The notes under the pieces were generated by a model. It saw only the letters and a list, made by a program, of their open reading frames with translations. It made no database searches and was not told the origin of the DNA. Shown here piece after piece: positions 11,524-23,314 of a DNA stretch of 64,000 nucleotides. The DNA is from Oenanthe sinensis (taxonomy: Eukaryota > Streptophyta > Magnoliopsida > Apiales > Apiaceae). The stretch is from contig CM053794.1 of assembly GCA_028671895.1 (NCBI GenBank), positions 38,394,501 through 38,458,500 of the forward strand. Reading direction: 5' to 3'. Every line of letters begins with the position of its first letter. Position 1 is the first letter of the stretch. The translations under genes were made by a program, and so were the position numbers.

Positions 11524-14500
11524 ATGAGTTCTGTAAATGTTTCTGGCGATCTGTCTTCTGAGATGGAAGTAGATGCTTTTCGACGGCTATTCCCTTTGCG
11601 CTTTCATGAGCGCCATCTGCTTGAATCTATAAGACCTGATGCCAGGCCCCTCGGAAAAGCTAGAGATACAACTTTAGCCCTAGGTTAGTTATGCGTGTGC
11701 GTTAATATTACAACTGGTTTTTGATGAAAATTTGAATCATGATGAAGATACTGTACATTCAATATAGGAGCTGTAGCCTCTGCGGATGGATCAGCGCTAG
11801 CTAAGATTGGTTGCACTGTAAGTGGTTTTCACTCTCATCACTGTCTCGTGTATGCATTAGGCTTTTACCTAGTCCATATAAGTTGTTTTGATCACATGCA
11901 CGTGCACAAGTCTTTTGTCCCATAATTCCTCTTTGTTGACAACCTTTCTCAGTTGTTTGTGTCCTTTTGCAGACCATGCTGGCCGCAGTTAAAATGGAAG
12001 TCATGACACCTACAACTGAATCACCTGATGAGGGCTGCATAGGTTTTTGTTTCTGACCATATCTCGTTTGTAATTAATTTTTTCTCTTTAACCGCAGGAT
12101 ATTTAACTTAATGATGTCCTTGTTCCAGCAATTGATTTTCACATGCCTCCAATTTGTTCTCCCATGGTTAGACCTGGAAGGCCCGCTGAGGTAGCACCTG
12201 TTGTGTCTAAGCAATTATCAGACACCATCTTAAGGCAGGTTCTTGCATCTTCTAGTGTTAAAGTATATTTCTCTAATTTTTGACACTGATGAACTCTGAT
12301 CTGTCGAGTCCAGGGTATGGGATTCTCCTAATAATTTTTTTTTCTTGCTGTGTTACTTTTATTTGATTTTGGTTTTTTCATGTCTAGTATCCATTTAGGT
12401 ACATTAGAGTATTTGATTCGTGCTTTAAAAAAAAATATTCATCTTTCTCAACTGAACTTTTGCATCTTATTTTTAATAATTTATAAATTATCAGCTAATC
12501 ATTTTGAATCAATGGAACTTTTTAAAATGTTTTCACAATCAATGAAGACAGACTACATTAGCTGAAAAAATGCCAAAAATCAGAATTTTAACATAGATTC
12601 CTATTTCCTACTCCCCCGTTGTTTCGAAAGAGATAGCTGCCTCAGTTTTTAAACATGAAAGGATATTGGTAATTGCTTTATGTAGTTGTGTTTAAATTTG
12701 AATCTATTTTTATGTGTCATCCCAGTTTTTGTCAGTGGCTACAGTTGGGGCTAGAATCCCTAAGAGTTTGGGCTGTAAATTTTTTTAGTGTTTCCTTTTG
12801 CCACCATGTAATTCACCTAATATATATTTTTCTAGTATCCTAGATCTGCCGGCAAAATGAGTCATGGTTATAGATATATTCCAGTGTTGTCACTGCCTCT
12901 GATAAGTAATTTCTATAGAATTTCAATATTTCCCTGCTGTACTTCATAGATATTGGCTGTCAGTATTCATGCTCCTACCCAGTAACGGATCCAGATAAAA
13001 AGATAGCCCCCCCGATCACCAGACCTGAATACCTGATGTCCTAAGAAACATCCTGATTGCATTCTCTCGCCATTGCAAGATTACTTAATGCTCTTAAGTG
13101 TAGTTCTAAATGATTTTCAGTCTTTAGTATAAATTGCAGCCCAGTTGTAAATACCATATATTATAAGAATCCTATAAGCATGTTCTCTAAAGAATAGTTC
13201 AGCAAATGTTCCCGTGTTTTCACATTCCATTAAAATCAATTATAAAGTTCAATTTCTCTGTTGCTTATAATTAAGTACGATGTGTGCATTAGGATGTTTA
13301 AATCATCATGTAACCAGATATGCATATTGAAACAGGTAGAAATCACACACACACAAACACATATAGCAAATTGCATACACATTATTATTTAGTAAAAATT
13401 GAACAAGGAAGATGAACAATGTATAGATTCACTCACCTTTGATATCGTGACGGTCAGCCGGTGCCGTGAGTCCCAGATTCTTGTTTCCAGCTAAAAAATC
13501 AAAACTGTTTTATAAAGAAATAAGTTTCAAATTAGAAGAGTACAAAAATCAATTAATAAAACCTAATAACTCGAAGATTTAATATTTCAGTTATTGTAAA
13601 ATTTCTAAAATAAGAATCTCTCTTACCTGTACCAAGTCACTCCCAACGGTTTCTTAAATGTAACACCTTGACTTTTATATCACTAATCCACAATACAAAA
13701 TGGAAATGAATTTCCGCAGCCTTGCAAGGAGAGATCTCCAAGCTCTCTGAAAGCTGAACACGATTCCAGCTGATATGAGAGATGCTGTTGCACATCGTTT
13801 TACAAGTTGTATCAGTCACAACATCGTTTTATCAGTTGTACCAGTCACAATGTTGTTTTATCAGTCTCAGACAGTAGGGGGACCCCTGGGTCCGTCAGTG
13901 ATACTATTTAGAATGTTCTATATTAGCAAGGTTAATGAATATATAATTTCCACTAAATGTTCTAGTTGTGACCTGGGCACATACATATTTAGAAATTATC
14001 TTTTTATTTTCATTTCTATATTTTAGAATCCCAAATTATCTTTTTATTTGCAGTTGTAAATTTTAACCCCCCCTCCCCAAAAAGAATTTTTTTTGTAGTT
14101 CTATATTTTGTTTTTCGTGCCACTTACTGGAAAATGTTGTGGCGCTTGTAGTTCTGGCATGATTAATTTGAAGGATTTATGCTTGGTCAGTGGGAAAGCT
14201 GCTTGGATGGCCTACCTGGTAACAGTCTTCATGATACTATTTCATTTTTTGCTGGCATCACTCATATGGCAAACTTAACCTGACATGCTAAATGATGAAA
14301 CCCAATGCCATCAAATTTGTAGAACTCGTATTTAAAAGGGGAAAATTGTTATTAACATTGTCATGTATGTGTATATCTTGGTGCTTGAGAAGATTGAATA
14401 CCTATAAAGGAAGGGGGTTAGGCCTTGGGAGCAGGTAATTGGGAAAGTTAAGGAGGTGAAAGAAGTCGAAGTGTCAAGATGCCGAAGCAATCGTCACTAG

Positions 14501-15831
14501 ATGATTTATAATGTGGATATGAATCTTCAGTGCTTTTTTTGAGAGTACACATCGTTTCTGTATATGTCACAGAAAAAAAAATTAAATCGTAAAATAAAGA
14601 TGATGTAAAACTTTATATTACCAATGTGCATTCATGCTTGCAGGACATATATTGTCTGGATGCTGATGGTGCTCTATTCGATACTGCATTACTTTCTGCA
14701 GTTGCGGCCTTTTCTCATCGTAAGCTTACATCTGCTATTTGTGAATTTTAACTATTGCGTGTTAACATGTCCAGCAGATGTCGATCTTACTTAATTTTAT
14801 CTTTCTTGCAGTGAAAATCCCTGTAGTTTCTTTAAATGATGATGGAAGAGTTGTTGTTTCTGAGGAAACTGAGGGTCAAAAGTTGGGTAAAGAGCCCGTA
14901 AATAAAGATAAAAGAAAGCTCAAATTGAGCAGCATTCCATTTTCTTTGACTTGCATACTTCACAAGAACTATATCGTGGCAGATCCCACAGCGGAGGAAG
15001 AGTCCATTATGGATACTCTTTTGACTGTTGTATTGGATTCATCGTTTCAACTTGTGTCTCTCTACAAGCCAGGTGGGACATTCCTTGCCTATAACTCAGC
15101 TGTTCAGGTCAGTATGTTCAGCTTTCTTACTTTAACAAACTCCAGTTTACACGCATGATATTTTAGTAGAAGCTGTTTTGATTATATGAAGGGTTCTGGG
15201 ATTTCCATGTTTGCATATTACATTTTGAAGTGCCAGTATATTTTTTGAAGTGTTAAAATATCTCCGTGGCACTAGTTAAGAGAATATGTAAAAAATCTAG
15301 TACTGCAACCCATCATTCCCTTAGCAATTTTTTTTAGATAATCACATTTCATTAGCTATATTTGTTGAACCACTATTCCCTTTAGGTAAAATTTTAGCCA
15401 ATCATTAATATAGCTAATACAATTGGAGTACCCACCATTTCCCTTAGGTAAAATTTTAAATAATCGTTATTTTATATTATTTTAGCTATTTATTATACCT
15501 AACCATTGGAGATGCTCTAAATGAGCTGCAATATAGTTTGTGATGCATATTTCTTATTATATCAAAATAATGGTTTACTTTGGTTAAATTGACTAATATA
15601 AGATGCTACATGAGAAACGGATATCTAATAACATTGAAAAATAAAAGTATTTAATGCATTTCTTTAATTTTTTAAATTACACAAATATCAGTTACAGTAG
15701 AGTATGACCTAGTTGAACATGCTAAGAGGACTCATATTTTGCTGCAGGATTGCATTGCATTAGCAAGACAAAGAGTCAAAGAACTTCAGAGTACCTTGAC
15801 TGAAGCAATTTCTGATATGGAAGTGGACTAA
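11524..15831 (+). CDS. RRP43: Exosome complex RNase PH-like ring subunit, RRP43 type
   Basis: Eight coding exons join in frame: 11524-11683, 11768-11817, 11973-12042, 12129-12234, 14152-14218, 14644-14719, 14812-15107 and 15748-15831. They encode 302 residues, the usual length for plant RRP43. The protein is an RNase PH-fold subunit of the nine-subunit exosome ring that processes and degrades RNA in nucleus and cytosol. Recognisable stretches are RPDARPLGKARDTTLALGAV near the N-terminus, FHMPPICSPMVRPGRP in the middle, DIYCLDADGALFD, and a C-terminal PFSLTCILHKNYIVADPT. Ring subunits of this type are generally catalytically inactive. The start ATG lies 15 nt after a 3' splice site (AG at 11507-11508), so a 5'-UTR intron is likely, probably with donor CAG|GTATGG near 9836. 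Intron 4 (12235-14151) has a GC donor and contains foreign-looking sequence. The assignment is by recognition of the family sequence. Confidence 0.92.
12235..14151 (+). other. GC-AG intron 4 of the RRP43-like gene, 1.9 kb
   Basis: The upstream exon must end TTA-AG and the next begin T-TCT-GGC to keep the conserved frame. The donor is therefore AAG|GCAGGT and the acceptor TTGTAG. A GT four bases downstream (12239) would give a stop five codons into the next exon. The intron is far longer than its neighbours. Its middle (about 12950-14050) looks inserted, with a CA-rich tract at 13346-13360, a three-copy 29-bp repeat (13792-13870) and a C-run at 14068-14078. Confidence 0.8.
13792..13870. repeat. 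29-bp tandem repeat, 2.7 copies, in RRP43 intron 4
   Basis: Units 13792-13820, 13821-13849 and a partial unit 13850-13870 share the core TCGTTTTAtCAGTTGTAcCAG. They lie within the inserted-looking part of the intron. Confidence 0.85.
15300..15530. mobile_element. Possible MITE remnant in RRP43 intron 7
   Basis: Two diverged copies of CCCTTAGGTAAAATTTTA (15379-15396 and 15440-15457) precede an end reading ACCATTGGAGATGCTC (15503-15518). GAGCATCTCCAATGG is, from memory, a frequent plant MITE terminus. The opposite end was not found intact, so the boundaries are approximate. Confidence 0.3.
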
Positions 15832-16239
15832 ATAATGGAGACGGTCATCGGTAGAGACCTCAGTTTTTAGTTTCCTATCTCTAGCATCTATAATGGTGTT
15901 TGTAGAGGTGTCAGACAAATTGGGGAGATTTAGTTCTGTTTGCAGAGTCCTGAGCAGAATTTTTTGATTGAAGATTAATGTTATTATAGTTGAAAAAATT
16001 GCTCAATATCTTGCTTATGGGCTTGTCATGTTCTGCAAGCATCGACTAAGATTCTTAAACATGTTTTGGGCATTGAGCTTAATATGGATTGCAATTGCAA
16101 CCTTTGGTGCCCTAAATAAAATCACATATTTAGTTTTTGTAGCATTTATTCTCATTATTTTGTTGAAACAAGGAATTATGATTACCCTTGTTGAAGATCT
16201 TTTACTTAGACATCATCGATGATTTTTTCGAACAATGTG

Positions 16240-17160
16240 ATATCTCACTCTTGTCCTCGCCCTTTCCTTTATAGAACTGTGGAGGGACGAGTGTATTTTT
16301 TAAGCTAATATAAAATCATAATTTTATAACAATATACTAGTATTACTGTATTACCCCCTTTAATTGGTTCCACTGGGTTGAGGAAAAGTTGGTTTTTATT
16401 TTTCTGTATAATACATCAACGTAGTTCAGTTTTTATGTAGGAAGGGAAATTGAACCCTCGACCTTAACCGGAAGAGCTGGTTACTCGTTACTAGTAGCGC
16501 AAGATACTGGCGGGCTTGTGTTTTTCTTTCACTGTAACTGTATGCGAGCAGGCATGATGATTTCCTGCACTTATTTTTTAGATACAACTTTTCGATAGTT
16601 AATAAATTTTAGATGTAATCATGTAATGGATTTTTGTCTCCTACAAACTCTTAAGAAAAAGCAGAGAACTTTCACATCGCTTGGTCTGAAACTGTGATAC
16701 ATGGACCCATGAATCAACACAAAAATATTATCAGTTCCTTTTCACTCAGGAACACACACACACACACACACACTTGTGTACAAAAATCTACACACACTTG
16801 TGTACAAAAATCTACACACACTACACACTCAAAGGAAAAACAGAACAGGGTGATGCAGTAACTTTTGCAGAAATGATTATATGCCTGGTTGTGAATGAAC
16901 ATCACACTCGGACCCAATTGGTGACATGTCCACTTGTAAATTGTAATTAATTTAAACACTCTCTCTCCTCATCCACTCTACACTCTCACTTCTCCAATCC
17001 CTCACAGTCCCTCTTCATCAGAATCTAATCAACCAATAGGAACCCTGCAAACTTCATCACCATGCCCCAAAAGGATAGATAACTACACCCACTCTCTCTC
17101 CTCTCTCTATAATCTTGAAACCAAAACACAACCTCAAACACCTTACTTTATGTTACTTGT
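16240..17160. other. Intergenic region between RRP43-like gene and CHLH
   Basis: Contains the 3' UTR tail of the upstream gene. It also has a (CA)n tract with a two-copy 24-bp repeat (16752-16820) and CT-rich sequence leading into the CHLH promoter. A CCAAT motif is at about 17033-17037. The short minus-strand frame at 16714-16959 is a microsatellite translation, not a gene. Confidence 0.6.
16752..16820. repeat. (CA)n tract plus 24-bp tandem duplication
   Basis: A CA dinucleotide run is followed by two perfect copies of a 24-bp unit (16767-16790 and 16791-16814) ending in tgtgtacaaaaatcta. The duplication appears to have arisen at the edge of the microsatellite. Confidence 0.9.
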
Positions 17161-17173
17161 GTAGCTTTGTGGC

Positions 17174-17267
17174 CACGTGCCTCTCAAACACACCACTAAC
17201 TAAAAATAACCAACTGTCTGCATTCTCCTATCATATTCTAGTACAACACTCTCTAAACACTTATAAA
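17174..17267 (+). promoter_or_regulatory. G-box and TATA box of CHLH promoter
   Basis: A canonical G-box CACGTG (17174-17179, in context GGCCACGTGCC) lies about 80 bp before a TATA-like TTATAAA (17261-17267). The CHLH start codon is about 200 bp further down, behind a CT-rich leader. Light-regulated bHLH (PIF) and bZIP (HY5) factors bind G-boxes in tetrapyrrole genes of other plants. That these sites act here is inference. Confidence 0.6.
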
Positions 17268-17463
17268 CTCAGACCCTTCTGCTTCTCCTAAAAAAAAAGA
17301 GTTGGACAAGAAGAACTAGAGCCATCAGTGGCCTTTCACTCAAACATAAGCTCAAAACACTGAAACTGGTACCCAAATTCATTACACATCTCTGTTTCAT
17401 CTGTATATATTTCTGTAATCAAGAAACAGGGCAAGTTTTCTTGAAATTACAGAGTTTTTGATC

Positions 17464-20400
17464 ATGGCTTCTTTAGTTTCCTCCCCATTTACATTGCCCA
17501 CAACTAAAATAGACCAATTATCTTCAATTTCTCAAAAACATTACTTTCTCCATTCTTTTCTTCCCAAGAAAACCAATCCATCCAGCTCCAAATCACCCAT
17601 GAGGGTGAAATGTGCTGTTGTTGGCAATGGCCTCTTCACTCAAACCTCGCCTGAAGTGCGTCGAGTTGTGCCCGAAAATCTTCAAGGCCTTCCCACTGTA
17701 AGAATTGTATATGTAGTTTTAGAAGCTCAATACCAATCTTCCCTTACTGAGGCTGTTCAAATTTTGAACAAGAGTGAGAAGAATGCCTCATATGAAGTTG
17801 TTGGATACCTGGTTGAAGAGCTTAGAGATGAAGATACTTACAAAACTTTCTGTAAAGATGTGGAAGAAGCCAATATCTTTATTGGATCATTGATTTTTGT
17901 GGAAGAGCTTGCTCTTAAAGTTAAGGCAGCAGTAGAGAAAGAAAGGGACAGGCTTGATGCAGTTTTGGTGTTCCCATCAATGCCTGAGGTGATGAGACTC
18001 AACAAGCTGGGAACCTTTAGTATGTCTCAACTTGGGCAATCAAAGAGTCCATTTTTCCAGTTACTCAAGGGAAAGAAATCATCTTCTGGCTTTGCTGACA
18101 GCATGTTGAAGCTTGTGAGAACTTTACCTAAAGTTTTGAAGTACTTACCAAGTGATAAAGCTCAAGACGCGAGGCTTTACATACTTAGTTTGCAGTTTTG
18201 GCTTGGTGGTTCACCTGATAATCTGGTCAATTTTGTAAAAATGATTTCTGGTTCGTATGTTCCTGCTCTGAAAGGACTGAAGATTCAGTATTCGGATCCT
18301 GTTTTGTTCTTGGATAACGGGATCTGGCACCCTTTGGCCCCCTGTATGTATGATGATGTGAAGGAATATTTGAATTGGTACGGGACGAGGAGGGACGCAA
18401 ATGAGAAGCTTAAGAGTCCAAATGCACCAGTAGTTGGGTTAATTTTACAGAGAAGTCATATAGTCACCGGTGATGACAGTCACTATGTGGCTGTGATCAT
18501 GGAATTGGAAGCAAGAGGGGCTAAGGTTATTCCAATATTTGCTGGTGGCCTGGACTTTTCAGGGCCAGTTGGTAAATATCTTGTCAATCCTATCAGCAAG
18601 AAGCCTTTTGTGCACTCGGTGGTGTCACTGACTGGTTTTGCTCTTGTTGGGGGACCAGCAAGACAGGATCATCCCAAAGCTATCGAGGCATTGATGAAGC
18701 TTGACGTGCCTTACATTGTTGCATTGCCTTTGGTATTCCAAACCACAGAGGAGTGGTTAAATAGCACATTAGGCCTGCACCCGATTCAGGTTGCTTTGCA
18801 GGTTGCTCTACCAGAGCTCGATGGAGGCATGGAGCCCATTGTGTTCTCAGGCCGGGATCCAAGAACAGGCAAGTAGAGAATTGTATTTTTTTTCTTCTGA
18901 AATATATGCGTAAAATTTTGTTGGTAGTTGCAGTATACAACCAATCTATATTGCATGTAATTGTGTTTTGGTGCTCATATTCAAATGTTGAATCCAATTT
19001 TACTGCAGGCAAATCACATGCTCTTCACAAGAGAGTGGAGCAGCTTTGCACTAGGGCTATCAACTGGGGTGAACTGAGAAGGAAAACAAAGGTTTGTGAC
19101 CTTTACATTACTTCTTGTTTCATTACATGTGTTTCTCTTTGGTACATTCTTGTCTATAATTCAGGTAGCCGTACAATGCATAGTGCCATGATTGTTTTTC
19201 GAGTCAACCATACTCTAGAATCTAAAGGCTTAATCATACATGCAGGTGCTTAATATTCAAATAATTTGGAATCAAAGACAAGAGAAACGATTTCATGTGT
19301 TTGTGGCTCAGTAGCTAGCCTAGCTTTATAAGCCCAGGATATATAGTAATTATAAATATACAATTCTTTTTGCTAATATATTTCCAAATTTGAGATGTTT
19401 TCTGTCATAATTGTCATACCTCTACTCTTTTAAAATCTATTCACAGGAAATTCTAGTTTTTTAGAAGTGTTTTAGTGTCCTCGTTGTCTGTAAAAATAGA
19501 CAAGTACATTAATGATTTTTTTTCTTTTGCATTGTTAACTACGATTACCTCTGTTCTACAATATTAATTCTATATCTTCATTGATCTGGCAATATGTAAA
19601 ACATCTTACTTTACCGTTGTGTCAACATTTTAAACTAAGAAGGCGAGGACTGTAGTATACTAATAATGAGTAATGTCCATAAAAGCATAAACACTTGGAT
19701 AATGAGGTTTAATGTCCTTCATGATTATGACTTTCTTGTGTCACTGTATAAGAGGAGTCTCAGTTACTTTCATGATTTGGTACCAGTTCCAAGTTCCATT
19801 GAGGCCAAATGTCTTATATTACTATACGGTCTCTAAATTATGATGAATAAACTGAAGTGAAGATTATAAAGTTAGCTAAGCCCTTGATTATATAATTATG
19901 CAGGCTGAAAAGAAGGTAGCTATCACTGTATTCAGTTTCCCTCCAGACAAAGGAAATGTTGGAACTGCTGCTTACCTGAATGTGTTTGCCTCCATATTCT
20001 CTGTTCTTAAAGACCTTGAGAAAGACGGCTACAATCTAGAAGGACTTCCAGAGACTTCCGAAGCCTTGATTGAAGATGTACTTCACGACAAAGAGGCTCA
20101 GTTCAGCAGCCCAAATCTCAACGTAGCATACAAAATGGGTGTCAGAGAGTACTACAAACTAACTAGCTACGCCACTGCATTGGAAGAGAACTGGGGAAAA
20201 GCTCCTGGGAGTTTGAATTCTGATGGGGAGAACCTATTGGTGTATGGTAAACAATATGGAAATGTTTTTATTGGTGTTCAGCCTACATTTGGTTACGAGG
20301 GTGATCCTATGCGGCTACTTTTCTCGAAATCAGCAAGTCCCCATCATGGTTTTGCTGCATATTACTCATTTGTTGAGAAAATATTTAAAGCTGATGCAGT

Positions 20401-22812
20401 GCTTCATTTTGGCACTCACGGTTCTCTTGAATTCATGCCTGGCAAACAGGTTGGTATGAGTGATGCTTGTTATCCAGACAGTCTTATAGGCAATATTCCC
20501 AATGTTTACTATTATGCAGCCAATAACCCTTCTGAAGCAACTATAGCCAAACGAAGGAGCTACGCGAATACTATAAGTTATCTGACTCCTCCAGCAGAAA
20601 ATGCCGGGCTCTACAAAGGACTGAAGCAGCTGGGTGAGCTCATAGCTTCTTACCAGTCTCTCAAAGACACTGGTCGCGGTCAGCAAATTGTAAGCTCTAT
20701 TATCAGCACAGCCCGACAATGCAATCTTGACAAAGACGTGGATCTTCCAGATGAAGGAGCTGATATCTCTGCCAAGGAACGTGATCTTGTGGTCGGAAAA
20801 GTGTACTCCAAAATCATGGAGATAGAATCACGACTTTTGCCTTGTGGACTCCACATCATTGGTGAGCCTCCATCAGCGATGGAGGCAGTTGCCACTCTTG
20901 TTAACATTGCAGCACTGGACCGGCCAGAAGAAGGGATTACAGCTCTGCCATCAATCTTGGCTCAGACAGTAGGAAGAGAGATTGAGGATGTATATAGAGG
21001 GAGTGACAAAGGAATTTTAAAGGATGTTGAGTTGCTTCGGCAAATAACTGAGGCATCACGTGGAGCAATATATGCATTTGTTGAGAAAACAACTAATGAG
21101 AAGGGACAAGTGGTCAACGTGTCTAGCAAACTAAACTCTATCCTCGGTTTTGGTATAAATGAACCTTGGATTCAGTACCTGTCAGACACTAAGTTTTACA
21201 GGGCTGACAGGGAACAACTGAGAGTTCTGTTTGGGTACTTGGGTGTGTGTCTGAAGTTAATAGTAGCTGATAATGAGTTGGGAAGTTTAAAACAAGCATT
21301 GGAAGGCAAGTATGTGGAACCAGGTCCAGGTGGTGATCCAATCAGGAACCCCAAAGTTTTACCAACTGGGAAGAATATTCACGCGCTTGACCCACAGTCA
21401 ATTCCCACTGAAGCTGCATTGCAAAGTGCTAAGGTTGTGGTGGATAGGTTGCTTGAGAGGCAGAAAGCTGACAATGGGGGAAAGTATCCCGAGACTGTTG
21501 CACTTGTATTGTGGGGAACAGATAATATCAAAACTTATGGTGAGTCTTTGGCTCAGGTTATGTGGATGATTGGAGTCAGGCCGGTCGCTGATTCTATTGG
21601 CCGGGTAAACCGGGTGGAGCCTGTTAGTCTTGAAGAGCTTGGGAGGCCAAGGATTGATGTTGTTGTGAATTGCTCTGGAGTGTTCAGAGATCTCTTTATC
21701 AATCAGGTACTTATCCTTCTTTCTTGAGGTTCAGATTTGTTTAACAGATTTCTGTTTCATTAATAATTTTAAATAATATGTTCAAAACTGTCAACTGTTA
21801 TAGTATCCAGCATCATATATCTAAAGTTAAAAATTTCTTGACAGATGAATCTCTTGGACCGGGGTGTGAAGATGGTAGCTGAACTAGATGAGCCCGAAGA
21901 ACAAAATTATGTCAGGAAACACGCATTAGAGCAAGCCAAAACTCTTGGCGTTGAGGTTAGAGAAGCTGCAACTCGAATATTCTCTAACGCCTCGGGCTCG
22001 TACTCCTCCAATGTAAACCTTGCTGTTGAAAATTCTTCATGGAATGATGAGAAGCAGCTTCAAGACATGTACTTAAGCCGCAAGTCCTTTGCATTTGACT
22101 GTGATGCTCCTGGAACGGGTATGATGGAGAAGAGACAAGTGTTTGAGATGGCTCTAAGTACGGCCGAGGCCACATTCCAAAATCTCGACTCATCAGAAAT
22201 CTCACTGACTGATGTTAGTCACTACTTCGACTCTGACCCTACCAATCTGGTACAGAACCTAAGGAAGGATGGAAAGAAGCCTAATGCATACATTGCAGAC
22301 ACCACCACGGCTAATGCACAGGTAGACATCTATTATCTAGTCTTCTATAGGTGCTATATACTGTTTATAATTTATTCGACAATACTTTATATCCAAATAG
22401 AAATTAAATCTTGTATTCGCTTTTTTTTTTTAAGGTTCGTACCCTCTCTGAGACTGTCCGACTGGACGCACGGACAAAGTTGTTGAACCCCAAATGGTAT
22501 GAAGGAATGCTGTCCAGCGGATACGAGGGTGTTCGTGAAATTGAGAAGAGGCTAACCAACACGGTGGGCTGGAGTGCTACTTCAGGACAAGTGGACAATT
22601 GGGTCTATGAAGAAGCAAATACCACATTCATTAAAGACGAAGAGATGTTGAAGAGGTTAATGAGCACAAACCCAAACTCCTTCCGGAAGCTGCTACAGAC
22701 TTTCTTGGAGGCCAATGGCCGTGGATACTGGGAAACTTCAGAAGAAAATATCGAGCAATTAAAGCAGTTGTACTCTGAAGTTGAAGATAAGATTGAAGGA
22801 ATTGATCGGTAA
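17464..22812 (+). CDS. CHLH: Magnesium chelatase H subunit, chloroplast
   Basis: Five exons (17464-18868, 19009-19091, 19904-21706, 21845-22321, 22435-22812) join in frame to 1381 residues, the canonical plant length. The protein is the large porphyrin-binding subunit that, with CHLI and CHLD, inserts Mg2+ into protoporphyrin IX, the first committed step of chlorophyll synthesis. It is also known as GUN5 in plastid-to-nucleus signalling. The first about 50 residues are Ser/Thr/Lys-rich, as expected of a transit peptide. The N-terminal DUF3479-type domain follows (about 70-230), then the CobN/BchH domain to near the C-terminus, including FGTHGSLEFMPGKQVGMSD in exon 3. I chose the third codon of the longest frame (MASLVSSPF) because it matches the family start. 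Intron 1 has a GC donor. The frame is intact throughout. Confidence 0.97.
18869..19008 (+). other. GC-AG intron 1 of CHLH
   Basis: The codon for the Gly of DPRTGKSHALHKR is split: exon 1 ends AACAG and the intron begins GCAAGT. The exon resumes after ACTGCAG with GCAAATCAC. The only nearby GT (18874) would need a non-AG acceptor to preserve the frame. CAG|GCAAGT is the consensus GC donor context. Confidence 0.88.
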
Positions 22813-23314
22813 ATATTGTAACTTACAAATAAATTCTTGAATGCAAAATAACATTCTTAGTTTACCTGAGCCATATCTCCCTTGAGCGTGGAGAATGGGT
22901 TAATGTAACTTCCGAGAACAGTTCGAATGTGAATTTGTTTGTTCCACTCCCCCAACTGTAATTTACATCATTTTGGGTTTTGTCTTCATTGTATGTAATC
23001 AAGAGACTATTGAAAAGTATAAATGCATTCAGTTACATGATAGTTCTACGGCAAGGAAATCAATTCCTTAATTGTAAGAATAATGTACAGTTTAAATTGT
23101 CAGAAAGATGCCAACCTACATATATTTTTACCCTCCCCCGTGGAGTTGATATCCAAAAACTGAAACTGTAGACAACAACAAAGGACTTCTGTACAAAATA
23201 ATGCTTCCTTTTCAAGGAATTGTACAAAAAGCTACAGGCTCTGGTTTAAGAGTTACAAATTGATGCATGCAAGTTCTCGATAAGAGTTGACATTCTATCA
23301 TCTGCATTCGGAAT

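Noticed and set aside
14778..15158. Separate start codon for exon 7 of RRP43
   Set aside because: The ATG lies in the intron. The exon is needed internally for the conserved 302-aa protein.
15968..16222. 84-codon hydrophobic frame after RRP43
   Set aside because: Lies in the 3' UTR of the RRP43-like gene. The hydrophobicity follows from T-rich sequence, and no family is recognised.
16714..16959. Minus-strand frame with repeated VCVDFCTQ
   Set aside because: Translation of the CA microsatellite and the 24-bp repeat.
19898..21727. Independent 609-aa gene
   Set aside because: It is exon 3 of CHLH. The apparent ATG overlaps the TATGCAG acceptor.
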